From Stutzerimonas nitrititolerans (GTDB taxonomy: Bacteria > Pseudomonadota > Gammaproteobacteria > Pseudomonadales > Pseudomonadaceae): a DNA stretch of 64,000 nt. A program made the translations under genes and the position numbers. Within the stretch, counting starts at the first letter, position 1. Each line of letters opens with the position of its first letter. The notes beneath the pieces were generated by a model that saw only the letters and a list, made by a program, of their open reading frames with translations, had not been told where the DNA came from and made no database searches. Shown here in pieces: positions 1 to 11,231 of this stretch. Where the stretch lies: the NCBI RefSeq assembly GCF_003696285.1, contig NZ_RFFL01000010.1, positions 62,001 through 126,000 of the forward strand, given 5' to 3'.

Positions 1-51
1 CGGCATCCACCCTACGGATTTGGTAGACGGTAGGGGCGACCGTGCTCACGT

Positions 52-72
52 GCCTGCAAGGCACTTGCAGGC
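52..72. terminator. Hairpin upstream of trpF
   Basis: Perfect 8-bp inverted repeat (GCCTGCAA / TTGCAGGC) with a 5-nt loop in the leader before trpF. No uniform T-run follows directly, so it may be a terminator of the gene to the left or simply a leader hairpin. The first 15 bases of the window look like the right half of the TCCACCCTAC palindrome that recurs at 7755, 7958 and 35665. Confidence 0.35.
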
Positions 73-122
73 TGTGTCGCTTTTGTTACCATCCGTGGTC
101 TTTCAAGCAGATAGGCAATCAA

Positions 123-746
123 TTGGCGGTCGTTCGTAGCAAGATATGCGGGATTACCCGTATCGAAGATGCACTAGTCGCAGCCGAAGCCGGTGCGGAT
201 GCGATCGGCCTGGTGTTCTATGCCAAGAGTCCCAGAGCCGTGACTGTGCAACAGGCCCGCCAAATCGTTGCTGCGCTCCCACCTTTCATCACTACGGTTG
301 GGTTGTTCGTCAATGCCAGCCGTTGTGAGGTCGGTGAAATCCTCGATGCGGTGCCTCTGGACATCCTGCAGTTCCATGGCGACGAAACGCCTGCCGAATG
401 TGAGGGGCATGGCCGTCCCTGGTTCAAGGCCCTGCGGGTGAAAGCCGGCGAGGACATCGAGGCCCAGGCAGCACGCTACGCAGGGGCCAGCGCGATCCTG
501 CTGGATACCTTCGTGGCCGGTGTGCCGGGCGGCACGGGTGAGATGTTCGACTGGTCGCTGATCCCGGACCGATTGCCTAAACCAGTGATTCTCGCCGGCG
601 GGTTGACTGCGCAGAACGTGCAGCAGGCGATTGCGCAGGTTCGCCCGTTCGCCGTGGATATCAGCGGCGGGGTGGAGCAGAGCAAGGGAGTCAAGGATGC
701 CGTCAAGGTGCGTGAATTCGTCGAGCATGTGCGCTCGGCCATGTGA
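123..746 (+). CDS. trpF: Phosphoribosylanthranilate isomerase
   Basis: Catalyses the Amadori rearrangement of phosphoribosylanthranilate to CdRP in tryptophan synthesis, in the cytosol. A TIM-barrel of 207 residues reads KICGIT at 7-12 (Cys9 is the expected general acid) and ILLDT at 126-130 (Asp128 the expected base), with the C-terminal AGG and DISGGVE phosphate-binding loops. The start is a TTG at 123 giving [11 protein letters not shown], which matches the usual family N-terminus. An open frame continues upstream to a GTG at 42, but that extension is Cys-rich and unlike the family. A weak AGG precedes the TTG. accD follows after about 215 bp, the usual Pseudomonas order. Confidence 0.95.
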   Translation: MAVVRSKICGITRIEDALVAAEAGADAIGLVFYAKSPRAVTVQQARQIVAALPPFITTVGLFVNASRCEVGEILDAVPLDILQFHGDETPAECEGHGRPWFKALRVKAGEDIEAQAARYAGASAILLDTFVAGVPGGTGEMFDWSLIPDRLPKPVILAGGLTAQNVQQAIAQVRPFAVDISGGVEQSKGVKDAVKVREFVEHVRSAM

Positions 747-961
747 CCCTCGGGCGATCCTTGCCGTCCAGTAACGAATCGCTGGAAGAGAGTGCCCGCT
801 TGGGCCGCTCGCGACAGACGACTGAGTTTTTGCGAAATGCCGCTTGGCGTCTCGCCCACGCGGTGGAACCGCAGGCCTTTCCGGCTTGCAGCCGCAACGA
901 TGATTTGCCCTGAGGCCTATCGCAGAAGCCTCGCCGGGACTGAGCTGTGGAGAATAAAAGC

Positions 962-1855
962 ATGAGCAACTGGCTGGTAGACAAGCTGATCCCTTCGATC
1001 ATGCGCTCGGAAACGCAGAGAAGTTCGGTACCCGAAGGACTGTGGCACAAATGCCCATCATGCGAGGCCGTGCTGTATCGTCCCGAACTGGAAAAGACTC
1101 TGGACGTATGTCCCAAGTGTCAGCACCACATGCGTATCGACGCGCGTACCCGTCTCGACATCTTCCTCGATGCCGACGGCCGCGAGGAAATCGGCGCCGA
1201 TCTGGAGCCGGTCGACCGCCTGAAATTCCGCGACAGCAAGAAGTACAAGGATCGCCTGTCCGCCGCGCAGAAGCAGACGGGCGAGAAGGATGCACTGATC
1301 GCCATGCGCGGCACCCTTCTGAATGCGCCGGTCGTGGCCTGTGCTTTCGAGTTCGCCTTCATGGGCGGGTCGATGGGCGCCATCGTGGGTGAGCGTTTCG
1401 TACGTGCCGCCAACGTTGCACTGGAACAGCGCTGCCCGCTGGTCTGCTTTTCGGCCTCCGGCGGTGCGCGTATGCAGGAAGCGCTGATTTCCCTGATGCA
1501 GATGGCCAAGACCTCCGCCGTGCTGGCACGCATGCGCGAAGAAGGCTTGCCGTTCATTTCGGTTCTGACCGATCCGGTCTACGGTGGGGTGTCCGCCAGT
1601 TTGGCGATGCTGGGTGACGTGATCGTTGCCGAGCCCAAGGCGCTCATCGGTTTTGCCGGTCCCCGCGTGATCGAGCAGACCGTGCGCGAGAAGCTTCCTG
1701 AAGGCTTCCAGCGCAGTGAATTCCTGCTCGATCACGGTGCGATCGATCTGATCATTCCGCGTGCCGAACTGCGTCCACGTCTGGCGCGCCTGCTGGCACA
1801 ACTGCAGCAACTGCCTTCCCCGGTCGAGCCCGCGCTGGTAACGGCGAGCGCATGA
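962..1855 (+). CDS. accD: Acetyl-CoA carboxylase carboxyltransferase beta subunit
   Basis: Beta subunit of the carboxyltransferase that, with AccA, moves the carboxyl group from biotin-BCCP to acetyl-CoA, giving malonyl-CoA for fatty acid synthesis. The 297-residue protein has the N-terminal four-Cys zinc ribbon (Cys31, Cys34, Cys50, Cys53) and the crotonase-like core with [12 protein letters not shown] and [11 protein letters not shown]. The ATG at 962 has a GGAG about 9 nt upstream. The stop overlaps the start of folC by 4 bp (ATGA), which suggests translational coupling. Confidence 0.98.
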   Translation: MSNWLVDKLIPSIMRSETQRSSVPEGLWHKCPSCEAVLYRPELEKTLDVCPKCQHHMRIDARTRLDIFLDADGREEIGADLEPVDRLKFRDSKKYKDRLSAAQKQTGEKDALIAMRGTLLNAPVVACAFEFAFMGGSMGAIVGERFVRAANVALEQRCPLVCFSASGGARMQEALISLMQMAKTSAVLARMREEGLPFISVLTDPVYGGVSASLAMLGDVIVAEPKALIGFAGPRVIEQTVREKLPEGFQRSEFLLDHGAIDLIIPRAELRPRLARLLAQLQQLPSPVEPALVTASA

Positions 1856-3153
1856 CCCATCGGAGCCTGGGCGACTGGCTCGCCTACCTCGAACAGCTGC
1901 ACCCGACTGCCATCGACATGGGGCTGGAGCGTGCGAGGGAGGTGGCCGTCAGGCTCGGTCTCGGGCGCCCGGCGCGGCGCATCGTTACCGTCACGGGTAC
2001 CAACGGCAAAGGCTCCACCTGTGCTTTCATCGCTTCCCTGCTGCACGCGCAGGGGCTGAAGGTGGGTGTGTACAGCTCGCCACATCTGCTGCGCTACAAC
2101 GAGCGCGTGCAAATCGATGGTGAGCAAGCCAGCGATGAAGCGCTTTGTGCTGCCTTCGCTGCCGTCGAGGCGGCTCGTGGCGATGTATCCCTGACCTATT
2201 TCGAAATGGGGACGCTTGCGGCTTTCTGGCTCTTCCAGCGGGCCGGCCTGGACGCCGCGGTGCTGGAGGTCGGGCTGGGCGGGCGCCTGGATGCGGTCAA
2301 TCTGGTCGATGCGGATGTTTCCGTGGTGACCAACATTGGCCTCGATCACAGCGAGTGGCTGGGCGACAGCCGCGACAGCGTAGCGACCGAGAAAGCTGGA
2401 ATCTTTCGCAGCGGCAAGCCCGCGCTGTGCGGCGACCTCCATCCGCCGGCTTCATTGCTCGACTGTGCTGCCAGCCTGCCGGCACTGCTCTATCTGCGTG
2501 GACGGGATTTCGATCTGGCCCTCGACGCCCAGGGCTGGCACTGGCGCGGTGTGAGTTCTGCCGGTGAACCGCTGGAGCTGCACGATCTGCCCTTGTTATC
2601 GCTGCCCGTGGAAAACGCGGCGCTGGCGATTCAGGCGTTCGTGCTGCTGGAACCAGACTGGCAGCCCGAGCGTGTGGCCGGCGCCCTATTGCAGACCCGA
2701 GTGACGGGACGATTGGATCGACGCACGCTGCGAAGCAAGGGCCAGGATGTGCCGCTCTTGCTGGACGTCGGGCACAACCCGCACGCGGCGAGCTATCTTG
2801 CCGAGTCGCTGGCGGCGCGACCGCCGACCGGGCGCCGCCTGGCGGTGTTCGGTCTGCTGGCAGACAAGGATCTGGACGGCATTCTTGATGTACTGCTGCC
2901 ACGGGTCGATGGCTGGGCCGTGGCGCCGCTCGCCACACCTCGTTCGGCGCCGGCCAGCGATCTTCAGGAGGCATTGCTCCGACGCGGCGCCTCGGTCAGT
3001 ATTCATGCGGGCGTCGCTCAGGCGCTGGAGGCACAGTTGGCGCAGGCCGAGGAAGGAGACGAGATCCTGCTCTTCGGATCCTTCTACTGCGTGGCCGAGG
3101 CGCTGGAATGGCTGAACCGATACGCTGGGGAGAGCGAGCATGGCGATGGATAG
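1852..3153 (+). CDS. folC: Bifunctional dihydrofolate synthase / folylpolyglutamate synthase
   Basis: Adds glutamate to dihydropteroate and extends the polyglutamate tail of folates, a Mur-ligase-type ATP-dependent reaction. The 433-residue protein has the P-loop GTNGKGS at 49-55, followed by the SSPHL and [12 protein letters not shown] motifs and the C-terminal DVGHNPHAA segment of the family. It overlaps accD by 4 bp at the front and dedD by 14 bp at the end, so accD-folC-dedD look like one transcription and translation unit. Confidence 0.97.
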   Translation: MTHRSLGDWLAYLEQLHPTAIDMGLERAREVAVRLGLGRPARRIVTVTGTNGKGSTCAFIASLLHAQGLKVGVYSSPHLLRYNERVQIDGEQASDEALCAAFAAVEAARGDVSLTYFEMGTLAAFWLFQRAGLDAAVLEVGLGGRLDAVNLVDADVSVVTNIGLDHSEWLGDSRDSVATEKAGIFRSGKPALCGDLHPPASLLDCAASLPALLYLRGRDFDLALDAQGWHWRGVSSAGEPLELHDLPLLSLPVENAALAIQAFVLLEPDWQPERVAGALLQTRVTGRLDRRTLRSKGQDVPLLLDVGHNPHAASYLAESLAARPPTGRRLAVFGLLADKDLDGILDVLLPRVDGWAVAPLATPRSAPASDLQEALLRRGASVSIHAGVAQALEAQLAQAEEGDEILLFGSFYCVAEALEWLNRYAGESEHGDG

Positions 3154-3736
3154 AGGGTTGATTCAGAGGATGGTCGGGGCGCTGGTGCTGATCGCGCTGG
3201 CGGTCATCTTCGTGCCCATGCTGTTCAATCGTGAAGATGACGCGCGGCGCGTCGAGGTCGATGCGCCCGCAATGCCACAAACCCCGGCGATGCCGGACGT
3301 CGAAGTACAGCCGGTTGAAGTGCCGGAGCCTGCGGCGGAACCCTTCCCCGAAGAGTTCGAAATCATCGAAGAAGGGCCCGAGACGGCGGCACAAGTGCCG
3401 GCGGAGCCCATCACGGCACCGCCAGCCGTCGCGGAGCCCACACCCACGCCGCCAGCCGAACAGCCAGAACCGGAGCAACGTCTGGATGCCGCCAACCTGC
3501 CCGTCAGTTGGTCGGTGCAACTGGCGAGCCTTTCCAATCGTGAAAGCGCTGAGGCGCTGACCGCGAAGCTCCGCTCGCAGGGCTACAACGCCTATGTGCG
3601 GACATTCGAGGGAATGAACCGGGTATTCGTGGGGCCGCTGGTCGAGCGGGCCGAGGCCAACCGCCTGCGCGATGTGCTGGAACGTCAGCAGAAGCTGAAA
3701 GGCTTCGTGGTGCGCTTCAAACCCGAGGAAAGCTGA
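3140..3736 (+). CDS. dedD: SPOR-domain cell division protein DedD
   Basis: Single-pass inner-membrane protein that binds septal peptidoglycan and helps constriction. There is a short cytoplasmic N-terminus, a transmembrane helix at about 11-29, a Pro/Glu-rich linker (about 40-115) and a C-terminal SPOR domain at about 122-195 starting WSVQLAS. The 198-residue length is normal for the family. The SPOR domain closely resembles the one at the C-terminus of the secretin encoded at 8098-10344: 47 of 72 aligned positions are identical by hand count, without gaps. Confidence 0.93.
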   Translation: MAMDRGLIQRMVGALVLIALAVIFVPMLFNREDDARRVEVDAPAMPQTPAMPDVEVQPVEVPEPAAEPFPEEFEIIEEGPETAAQVPAEPITAPPAVAEPTPTPPAEQPEPEQRLDAANLPVSWSVQLASLSNRESAEALTAKLRSQGYNAYVRTFEGMNRVFVGPLVERAEANRLRDVLERQQKLKGFVVRFKPEES

Positions 3737-4240
3737 AGCCTCGAAGGTCGTTGGCGGCGAAGGCAGACGGCAACCTGCCGGAAGACGCAAGAGCTTCGCG
3801 CCGGGGCCGGCCCTCCCACGAAGCGACAGTCTGCACAGGGCTGCCTTTGCAGGAGGCGCGCCCTCGCGGCGAACGCGTGAATGATCGCGCCCATGCTCCT
3901 GCGTGGGCACGCAGCTTGCGATCCTCCGCGTCGCAGAGCGCAGAGCGCTCTGGTTCGGGTTCCCACGCAGGCGCATGGGACAGTCTGCACAAGGCTGCTT
4001 TTGTAGGAGCCCTTGCGGCGAACGCGTGAATGATCGAGCCCATGCTCCCGCGTGGGCGCGCCGCTTGCGGTGCTCCGCGTCGCTGGGCGCACAGCGCCCT
4101 GGCTGGGGTTCCCACGCGGAGCATGGGAACCATCAGAATTACAAGCGGCCAAACCAACCGATCCGCAATCCTTCATCCGACTTACTCCCGCCCCAGCCCT
4201 CTGCTAAACTTCTCCGCCTTTCTCCTTCGCAGGAACCCCC
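3737..4240. repeat. Intergenic repeat block with tandem copies of about 154 bp
   Basis: The 504 bases between dedD and cvpA contain no convincing gene. They hold two near-identical direct copies of a REP-rich unit, about 3826-3979 and 3980-4130. Each starts ACAGTCTGCACA, continues with GCGGCGAACGCGTGAATGATCG, and carries inverted segments of the type CCCATGCTCC(T/C)GCGTGGG. The same unit recurs at about 36110-36310 (opposite orientation) and 57920-58190, and partially at 7690-7745 and 31255-31310. Short open frames across it are probably not genes. Confidence 0.75.
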
Positions 4241-4750
4241 GTGACTTTCACCTGGGTCGATTGGGCCATCGTCGCCGTCATTGTCATTTCCAGCCTGATC
4301 AGTTTGAAGCGAGGTTTTGTCAAGGAAGCGCTGTCGCTGCTCACCTGGATCATCGCCGGTGTGGTGGCGTGGATGTTTGGCGGGGCGCTCTCGCACCACC
4401 TCGCCGAGTTCATCAGCACGCCGTCGGCACAGGTCATCGCCGCGTGTGCCATCTTGTTCGTGGCGACATTGCTGGTCGGTGCGTTGGTCAACTTTCTGAT
4501 TGGCGAGTTGGTGCGTGTTACCGGGCTTTCCGGGACCGACCGTTTTCTCGGCATGGTATTCGGCGCGGCGCGCGGGGGATTGCTGATCGTCGTGCTGGTC
4601 GGCTTGCTGAGCCTGGCACCGGTACAGGAAGACCTCTGGTGGCGTGAATCGGCGTTGGTGCCGCATTTCCTGCTGGTGGCCGACTGGTCGAAGAACCTCA
4701 TTCTGAGTTTTGGAAGCCAATGGGTCGCCGGCTCGCTCGAGGCGCCCTGA
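4241..4750 (+). CDS. cvpA: CvpA family membrane protein
   Basis: Small inner-membrane protein of 169 residues with four predicted hydrophobic helices. It is normally located just upstream of purF and is linked in E. coli to colicin V production and envelope stress tolerance; its molecular activity is not settled. The start is GTG at 4241, with AGGA 6-9 nt upstream (4231-4234), giving MTFTWVDW, the family N-terminus. The conserved TGLSGTDRFLGMVFGAARG stretch is intact. purF follows after 72 bp. Confidence 0.93.
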   Translation: MTFTWVDWAIVAVIVISSLISLKRGFVKEALSLLTWIIAGVVAWMFGGALSHHLAEFISTPSAQVIAACAILFVATLLVGALVNFLIGELVRVTGLSGTDRFLGMVFGAARGGLLIVVLVGLLSLAPVQEDLWWRESALVPHFLLVADWSKNLILSFGSQWVAGSLEAP

Positions 4751-4822
4751 TCTATTACTGCGGACGTGCCGCCGACTCGCCGGTCGCGTCCAGATTCGCC
4801 TGTATAACTGAGAGGTTCTTGC

Positions 4823-6328
<1,506 letters not shown>

Positions 6329-6378
6329 TCGGCATCGAGGCGGGGGCAGCGCTGTCGCCTCGATCAAGGTGAACGAGC

Positions 6379-7590
6379 ATGACTACTGAATGGGATGCCG
6401 GGCGGCTGGACAGTGATCTGCAAGGCGCCGGGCTCGATACCCTGGCGGTGCGCGCCGGGCAGCACCGCACACCCGAATGCGAGCATGGCGAGGCGCTGTT
6501 TCTGACCTCGAGCTACGTCTATCGCAGCGCCGCCGAAGCGGCTGCGCGTTTTTCCGGCGAGGTGCCGGGCAATGTCTATTCGCGCTACACCAACCCCACG
6601 GTACGCGCCTTCGAAGAGCGTATCGCCGCGATGGAAGGGGCCGAGCAGGCCGTCGCGACGGCTTCCGGCATGGCGGCGATCCTGGCGACGGTGATGAGCC
6701 TGTGCTCGGCGGGCGACCACGTGCTGGTTTCGCGCAGCGTGTTCGGCGCCACTGTGTCGCTGTTCGACAAGTACCTGAAGCGTTTCGGGGTCGAGGTCGA
6801 CTATGTCCCACTCACCGAACCCGCTGCCTGGCAGGCGGCCTTCAAGGCCAATACCCGGCTGGTATTCGTCGAGTCACCCTCCAACCCCCTGGCCGAGCTG
6901 GTGGACATCGCCGAACTGGCGCAGCTGTGCAAGGCCAAGGGGGCGCTGCTGGTAGTGGATAACTGCTTCTGCACGCCCGTGCTGCAGCAACCTCTGGCGC
7001 TGGGTGCGGATATCGTGATCCATTCGGCAACCAAGTTCATCGACGGGCAGGGAAGGTGTCTGGGTGGCGTGGTTGCTGGTCGTGCCGAGCAGATGAAGGA
7101 AGTGGTGGGCTTCCTGCGCACCTGTGGCCCGACGCTGAGCCCCTTCAATGCCTGGCTCTTTCTCAAGGGGCTGGAAACGCTGCGCCTGCGTATGCAGGCC
7201 CATTGCGCGAGCGCGCAGGCGCTGGCCGAATGGCTGGAGCAGCAGCCGGGTGTCGAGCGGGTGTATTACACCGGGCTTGCCAGCCATCCCCAACATGAAC
7301 TGGCCAAGCGTCAGCAGAAGGGCTTTGGTGCCGTGCTCAGCTTCGAAGTCAGCGGCGGCAAGGAAGGTGCCTGGCGCTTCATCGATGCGACGCGGTTGAT
7401 TTCCATCACGGCGAACCTGGGCGACAGCAAGACCACCATCACTCATCCCGCCACGACCACTCATGGCCGGCTGTCACCGGAAGACCGCACCAATGCGGGT
7501 ATTCGCGATAGCCTGATCCGTGTGGCGGTAGGCCTGGAAGACGTGGCGGATCTGCAAGCCGACCTGGCAAGAGGTTTGGCAGCGCTCTGA
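6379..7590 (+). CDS. metZ: O-succinylhomoserine sulfhydrylase
   Basis: PLP enzyme that makes homocysteine directly from O-succinylhomoserine and sulfide, the direct-sulfhydrylation route to methionine in Pseudomonas. The 403-residue Cys/Met-metabolism fold has YSRYTNPT (68-75), SGMAAI (96-101) and the PLP lysine Lys219 in HSATKF. AAGGTGA lies about 6 nt before the ATG. The place right after purF and near gspD matches P. aeruginosa, as I remember it. Confidence 0.96.
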   Translation: MTTEWDAGRLDSDLQGAGLDTLAVRAGQHRTPECEHGEALFLTSSYVYRSAAEAAARFSGEVPGNVYSRYTNPTVRAFEERIAAMEGAEQAVATASGMAAILATVMSLCSAGDHVLVSRSVFGATVSLFDKYLKRFGVEVDYVPLTEPAAWQAAFKANTRLVFVESPSNPLAELVDIAELAQLCKAKGALLVVDNCFCTPVLQQPLALGADIVIHSATKFIDGQGRCLGGVVAGRAEQMKEVVGFLRTCGPTLSPFNAWLFLKGLETLRLRMQAHCASAQALAEWLEQQPGVERVYYTGLASHPQHELAKRQQKGFGAVLSFEVSGGKEGAWRFIDATRLISITANLGDSKTTITHPATTTHGRLSPEDRTNAGIRDSLIRVAVGLEDVADLQADLARGLAAL

Positions 7591-8097
7591 CGTCTCGGCA
7601 CGCCTGATGATGGTGCCTGCGCTCCGTAGGCACCACCGCCCGGGGGGCGCTTTGGCGTCCCATCGACGCAGCCCGTCGGGCCGCAGTCGTTCCAATGTGG
7701 AGCATTCCATGCTGCGCACCCACGCAGAAGCATGGGCGCGATCAACAGGCGTAGGGTGGATAACGGCGAAGCCTTATCCACCTTGGGCTGAAGCGCCGCA
7801 GGATGAGTTTGACCTGTAGGCGCCCACCCGCAATCCAGGCGTAAAGCTTCGCCAGCGAGGGTGTGTAAATGCCTTAGTGGTTTCGGTCGATGGCAAGGCT
7901 TCGCTGCGCCTGCTTGGACTTGCAGGCGTTTGTGTCGCGGCTTCCGACAATCGGATCGGTGGAAAACGCTGCGCGGTTTTCCACCCTACGCCTTAATCCA
8001 GGCTACAGCCCCATGAAGGTAAGTGCGGAGGCTTTGGTCTTTTGTGGGGAGTGCCGGCCTCGGCACGAAGCTTTTCAGCTTTTAAGCAACGCTGCTG
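7591..8097. repeat. Intergenic region with hairpin repeats
   Basis: 507 bases between the convergent metZ and gspD genes. It holds a REP-like partial copy near 7690-7745 and two different palindromes: 7755-7782 (GGTGGATAA / TTATCCACC with inner GGC/GCC) and 7958-7985 (GGTGGAAAAC / GTTTTCCACC, 10-bp perfect arms). The latter recurs at 35665-35692. No open frame here looks coding. Either palindrome could end the converging transcripts, though neither has a clear T-run. Confidence 0.7.
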
Positions 8098-10344
8098 CTA
8101 TCCACCATTTGCCGGCTGATACTGCACGACAAAGCCGTCCAGCCGCTGTTGCTGCGAGAGCCGGTCGCGCAATCGATTGGCTTCCTGGCGCTCTGCCACC
8201 GGGCCGACGAACACCCGGTTGAGTCCTCTCGATACCCGCACATAAGCATCGAAGCCTTTCGAGGTCAGCTGATCGCGCAGGGCTTGCGCGCTTTCAGGGT
8301 TTGAAAGGCTGGCGACCTGTACGGACCAGCCCGACCTTGATTGGGCCGGTGCTGCCTGGGGGGCGGCGTCCGGTATCGGTGCGGGTGCTGCTTGGCTTTG
8401 AGGTGCATTGTTCGGGCGCAGGTCGATGGCCGGCGCTGGAACACCCTGGCCATCGAACAGGCGCTCGGGCGTGGCGGGGAGAATGCTCGGTCTGCCGGCA
8501 TTGGTCTCGATCACCCGTATATCGCTGTATTTCTTGCCGGAAAGGGCGGCGATACCAGCACGGTCACGGATTACCGTCGGCCGCAGGAACACCATCAGGT
8601 TGCGTTTGACCTGGGTTTCCTGGGTCGAGCGAAACAATGCGCCGAGAAACGGAATATCGCCCAGCAGCGGTACCTTGGAATCGGTGCGGGTGATGTCGTC
8701 CTGGATCAGCCCGCCCAGCACTATCACCTGGCCGTCCTCGGCAAGGATGGTGCTCTTGATCGAGCGCTTGTTGGTCACCAGGTCCACTGCCTGCGCCGTC
8801 AGGCTGGCGGTCGGCGCGATGGAGGATATCTCCTGTTCGATTTCCAGGCGCAGTGTCGCACCCTCGTTGATATGCGGCACCACACGCAAGGTGACGCCGA
8901 TGTCCTCGCGCTCGATGGTGGTGAAGGGGTTGGTCGCGCCGGCGGCATCGGTGGTGTAGGCACCGGTCTGGAAGGGTACGTTCTGGCCGACCAGGATTTC
9001 CGCTTCCTGGTTGTCCAGTGTCAGCAGGCTCGGGGTTGAGAGCAGGTTGCTCTTGCTGTTGGCCGACAGTGCGGTAATCAGGGCCCCGAAGCTGCGTGTG
9101 CCCACGCCAATGATGGCGCCGTCGGGCAAGTTGCTGGGTATTTCATTCTCGTTGATGGCATTGAGCAAGCTACCGACGGAAAGCCCGGTATTGCCGAAGT
9201 TGACGCCCCCCGCGCCGCCGGTGCTGCCGCGCGCATCCACCGCCCACTGCACGCCGAGCGCGTCGGTGATGTCGCCGGAGACCTCGACGATGGCTGCTTC
9301 CACCATTACCTGCGCTCGGGGGACGTCGAGCTGGCGCACGATGGATTCCAGGGTGCCGATCAGTTCCGGCTCGGCGAGCATGACCAGCGCGTTGAGGCTT
9401 TCGTCGGCGCGGATCAGGATGTTCTGTGGGCGGCTGGCCGCTACTTCGCCATCCCCCGGCGTGGCCAGGCCCTCGGAGATATCGCCCAGGGTTTCCGCCA
9501 GTGCCTTGGCGTCGTTGTGGCGCAGGCGGATGACGCGCGTGTTGGCCGAGCGTGTACTCGGCGTATCGAGGGTCTGTGCGAGGCTGGCGAGCTTCTGCCG
9601 GGCCTGTGTCGGGCCGGTAAAAATCAGCCGGTTGGTGCGCGAGTCGGCGATGATTCGCGTGCCCGCCGTATCGCCGGCTTCGCCGCGCGCCAGAGTGTTG
9701 GTCAGCACTTCGGCAATGTCCAGCGCCCAGCCGTATTGCAGGTTGATCACACTGAAGTCGTCACTCTCGGTGCGGTCCAACTGGCGGACCAGATCTTCGA
9801 TGCGCGCGATGTTGGCGCTGCGATCGCTGATGATCAGCGCGTTTGCCGAACTCACTGCCGCAAGGTGACCGTATTGGGGGATCAATGGCCGAATCAGCGG
9901 AATCAGCTCGGTCGCGGAGCTGTGTTGTACCTGGATCACGCGGGTTTCCAGCAGGTCGCCGCCGGTAGGGCCGCCGCCTGCCTCCGATTTCGCCTCGGCG
10001 TTGGGCACGATGCGCGCGACGTCGCCTTGCGTCAGCACGCTGAACCCATGAGTCGCCATCACCGACAGGAACAGCTGGTAAACCTCCGATAGAGAGAGGG
10101 TGGCATTGGATACCACGCTCACCTGGCCTTTCACGCGTGGATCGACGATGAAGGTCTGCCCGGTGAGCTGACTGATCTGGTCAATGAAGGCGCGGATATC
10201 GGCATCCCTCAGATTGATCGTCCAGCCTTCCTGGCTATCGGTACCCGGCTCGATGCCTGGCTCGGCAGCCAGTAGCGGCAGCGGTGCCAACAACAGGCAG
10301 GCAGCGAATAGAGCAGCGAGCGGGTGGGAGGAAAGTGGCGGCAT
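8098..10344 (-). CDS. gspD: Type II secretion secretin with C-terminal SPOR domain
   Basis: Outer-membrane secretin (XcpQ/GspD type). It has a signal peptide at about 1-26 (cleavage after LAA), the N0 domain from about 40, three N-domain repeats to about 380, and the secretin core at about 400-610 with VPFQTG and VPLLGDIPFLGALFR. After the core comes a Pro/Ala-rich linker (about 630-670) and then an unexpected SPOR domain at about 674-746 (WSVQVAS ... NRVFVGP ... GFVVQYQP). P. aeruginosa XcpQ is about 90 residues shorter, which matches the added domain. gspC lies 23 bp upstream on the same strand. Confidence 0.95.
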   Translation of the reverse strand: MPPLSSHPLAALFAACLLLAPLPLLAAEPGIEPGTDSQEGWTINLRDADIRAFIDQISQLTGQTFIVDPRVKGQVSVVSNATLSLSEVYQLFLSVMATHGFSVLTQGDVARIVPNAEAKSEAGGGPTGGDLLETRVIQVQHSSATELIPLIRPLIPQYGHLAAVSSANALIISDRSANIARIEDLVRQLDRTESDDFSVINLQYGWALDIAEVLTNTLARGEAGDTAGTRIIADSRTNRLIFTGPTQARQKLASLAQTLDTPSTRSANTRVIRLRHNDAKALAETLGDISEGLATPGDGEVAASRPQNILIRADESLNALVMLAEPELIGTLESIVRQLDVPRAQVMVEAAIVEVSGDITDALGVQWAVDARGSTGGAGGVNFGNTGLSVGSLLNAINENEIPSNLPDGAIIGVGTRSFGALITALSANSKSNLLSTPSLLTLDNQEAEILVGQNVPFQTGAYTTDAAGATNPFTTIEREDIGVTLRVVPHINEGATLRLEIEQEISSIAPTASLTAQAVDLVTNKRSIKSTILAEDGQVIVLGGLIQDDITRTDSKVPLLGDIPFLGALFRSTQETQVKRNLMVFLRPTVIRDRAGIAALSGKKYSDIRVIETNAGRPSILPATPERLFDGQGVPAPAIDLRPNNAPQSQAAPAPIPDAAPQAAPAQSRSGWSVQVASLSNPESAQALRDQLTSKGFDAYVRVSRGLNRVFVGPVAERQEANRLRDRLSQQQRLDGFVVQYQPANGG

Positions 10345-10367
10345 CGTTCAGTCTTCTTCCGTGGGCG

Positions 10368-10988
10368 TTATTCGGAGGTCGTTTCATCGACCGGTGCATC
10401 GGAAGTTTCCAGTTGCTGACGCAAGGCTTCCATTTGTTGTAGCAGAGCGCTGTCGGGATTTTCAGAACCTTCGGTGGGCGGACTGGGTGCGGGCTCGTTG
10501 AGGTTGGAAAGGTCTTCGGGCAGCAATGGCGCGGAGTGTGTGACCGGAAAGTAAAGCGTTTCCAGACTGCCGTTGCGCAAAAGTTCCACCCGATCGGCAT
10601 AGACCGTCTGCAAGCTGAGGCCGCTGTCGAGCTCATCTCCCGGATGAAAAAGCTCCGGCACACCGCCGGCACGCTGAATGATCGCGATGGAGCGCTCCGG
10701 CTCGGCATGCACGAAACTGCCATGCAGGGTCAAATCGACACTGGACAGGCTCGATACAGGGGCCTGTATCGGGGGCGGAGCGCCGAACAGGGTTTCCATG
10801 CGCTGTAGATCGGGTGCCACGCCCGCGACGGCCGCGGCATCGTCGCGGGTCTCCACAGGTGTTCGTGTGATGGCCAGCCAGTCGTTGATCTGCATGGCCA
10901 GGTAAGCGCCGAATGCCGCGACCACAACCGCGCTGAGGAGCAGGGGTAGCCTTTGCTGGAATCTCTGCAGCATCGCGGACGAGGCCAA
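10368..10988 (-). CDS. gspC: Type II secretion inner-membrane protein GspC (XcpP)
   Basis: Clamp protein linking the inner-membrane platform to the secretin N0 domain. The 206-residue protein has one transmembrane helix at about 16-34, a linker, a homology-region domain at about 80-145 (LTLHGSFV, LFHPGDEL) and a C-terminal low-complexity/coiled tail, as in P. aeruginosa XcpP, in place of a PDZ domain. The start is a TTG at 10988: a strong AAGGAG (10997-11002, minus strand) stands 8 nt before it, while the first ATG (10973) is too far from that site. The divergent xcpR-Z operon expected upstream is absent. Confidence 0.9.
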   Translation of the reverse strand: MASSAMLQRFQQRLPLLLSAVVVAAFGAYLAMQINDWLAITRTPVETRDDAAAVAGVAPDLQRMETLFGAPPPIQAPVSSLSSVDLTLHGSFVHAEPERSIAIIQRAGGVPELFHPGDELDSGLSLQTVYADRVELLRNGSLETLYFPVTHSAPLLPEDLSNLNEPAPSPPTEGSENPDSALLQQMEALRQQLETSDAPVDETTSE

Positions 10989-11231
10989 GCGTGATACTCC
11001 TTGAAGCCCGTTTATTGGTGATGTCTGGCGTGACTGTTATTGGTTTGCTGCCGGACTCTGGCGTTCCGGTGATACGCGGCCGGGGCCGCAACTGGCTGAA
11101 TGCACATCGCCGAAAGTCCAAACAGTCCTGTGCAACCGACTGTTTTCCGGCGAAAAGGTGCCGCAGCGGCACAAAATCCATCCACCAAGGCAACCTGACC
11201 ACGGCCAGATGCAAAAAATTCAATGTCGGTG

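Noticed and set aside
3751-4176. Overlapping open frames in both strands between dedD and cvpA
   Set aside because: They follow the repeat unit and its duplication and recur with the repeats elsewhere; products are Arg/Ala/Ser-rich with no homology I recognise.
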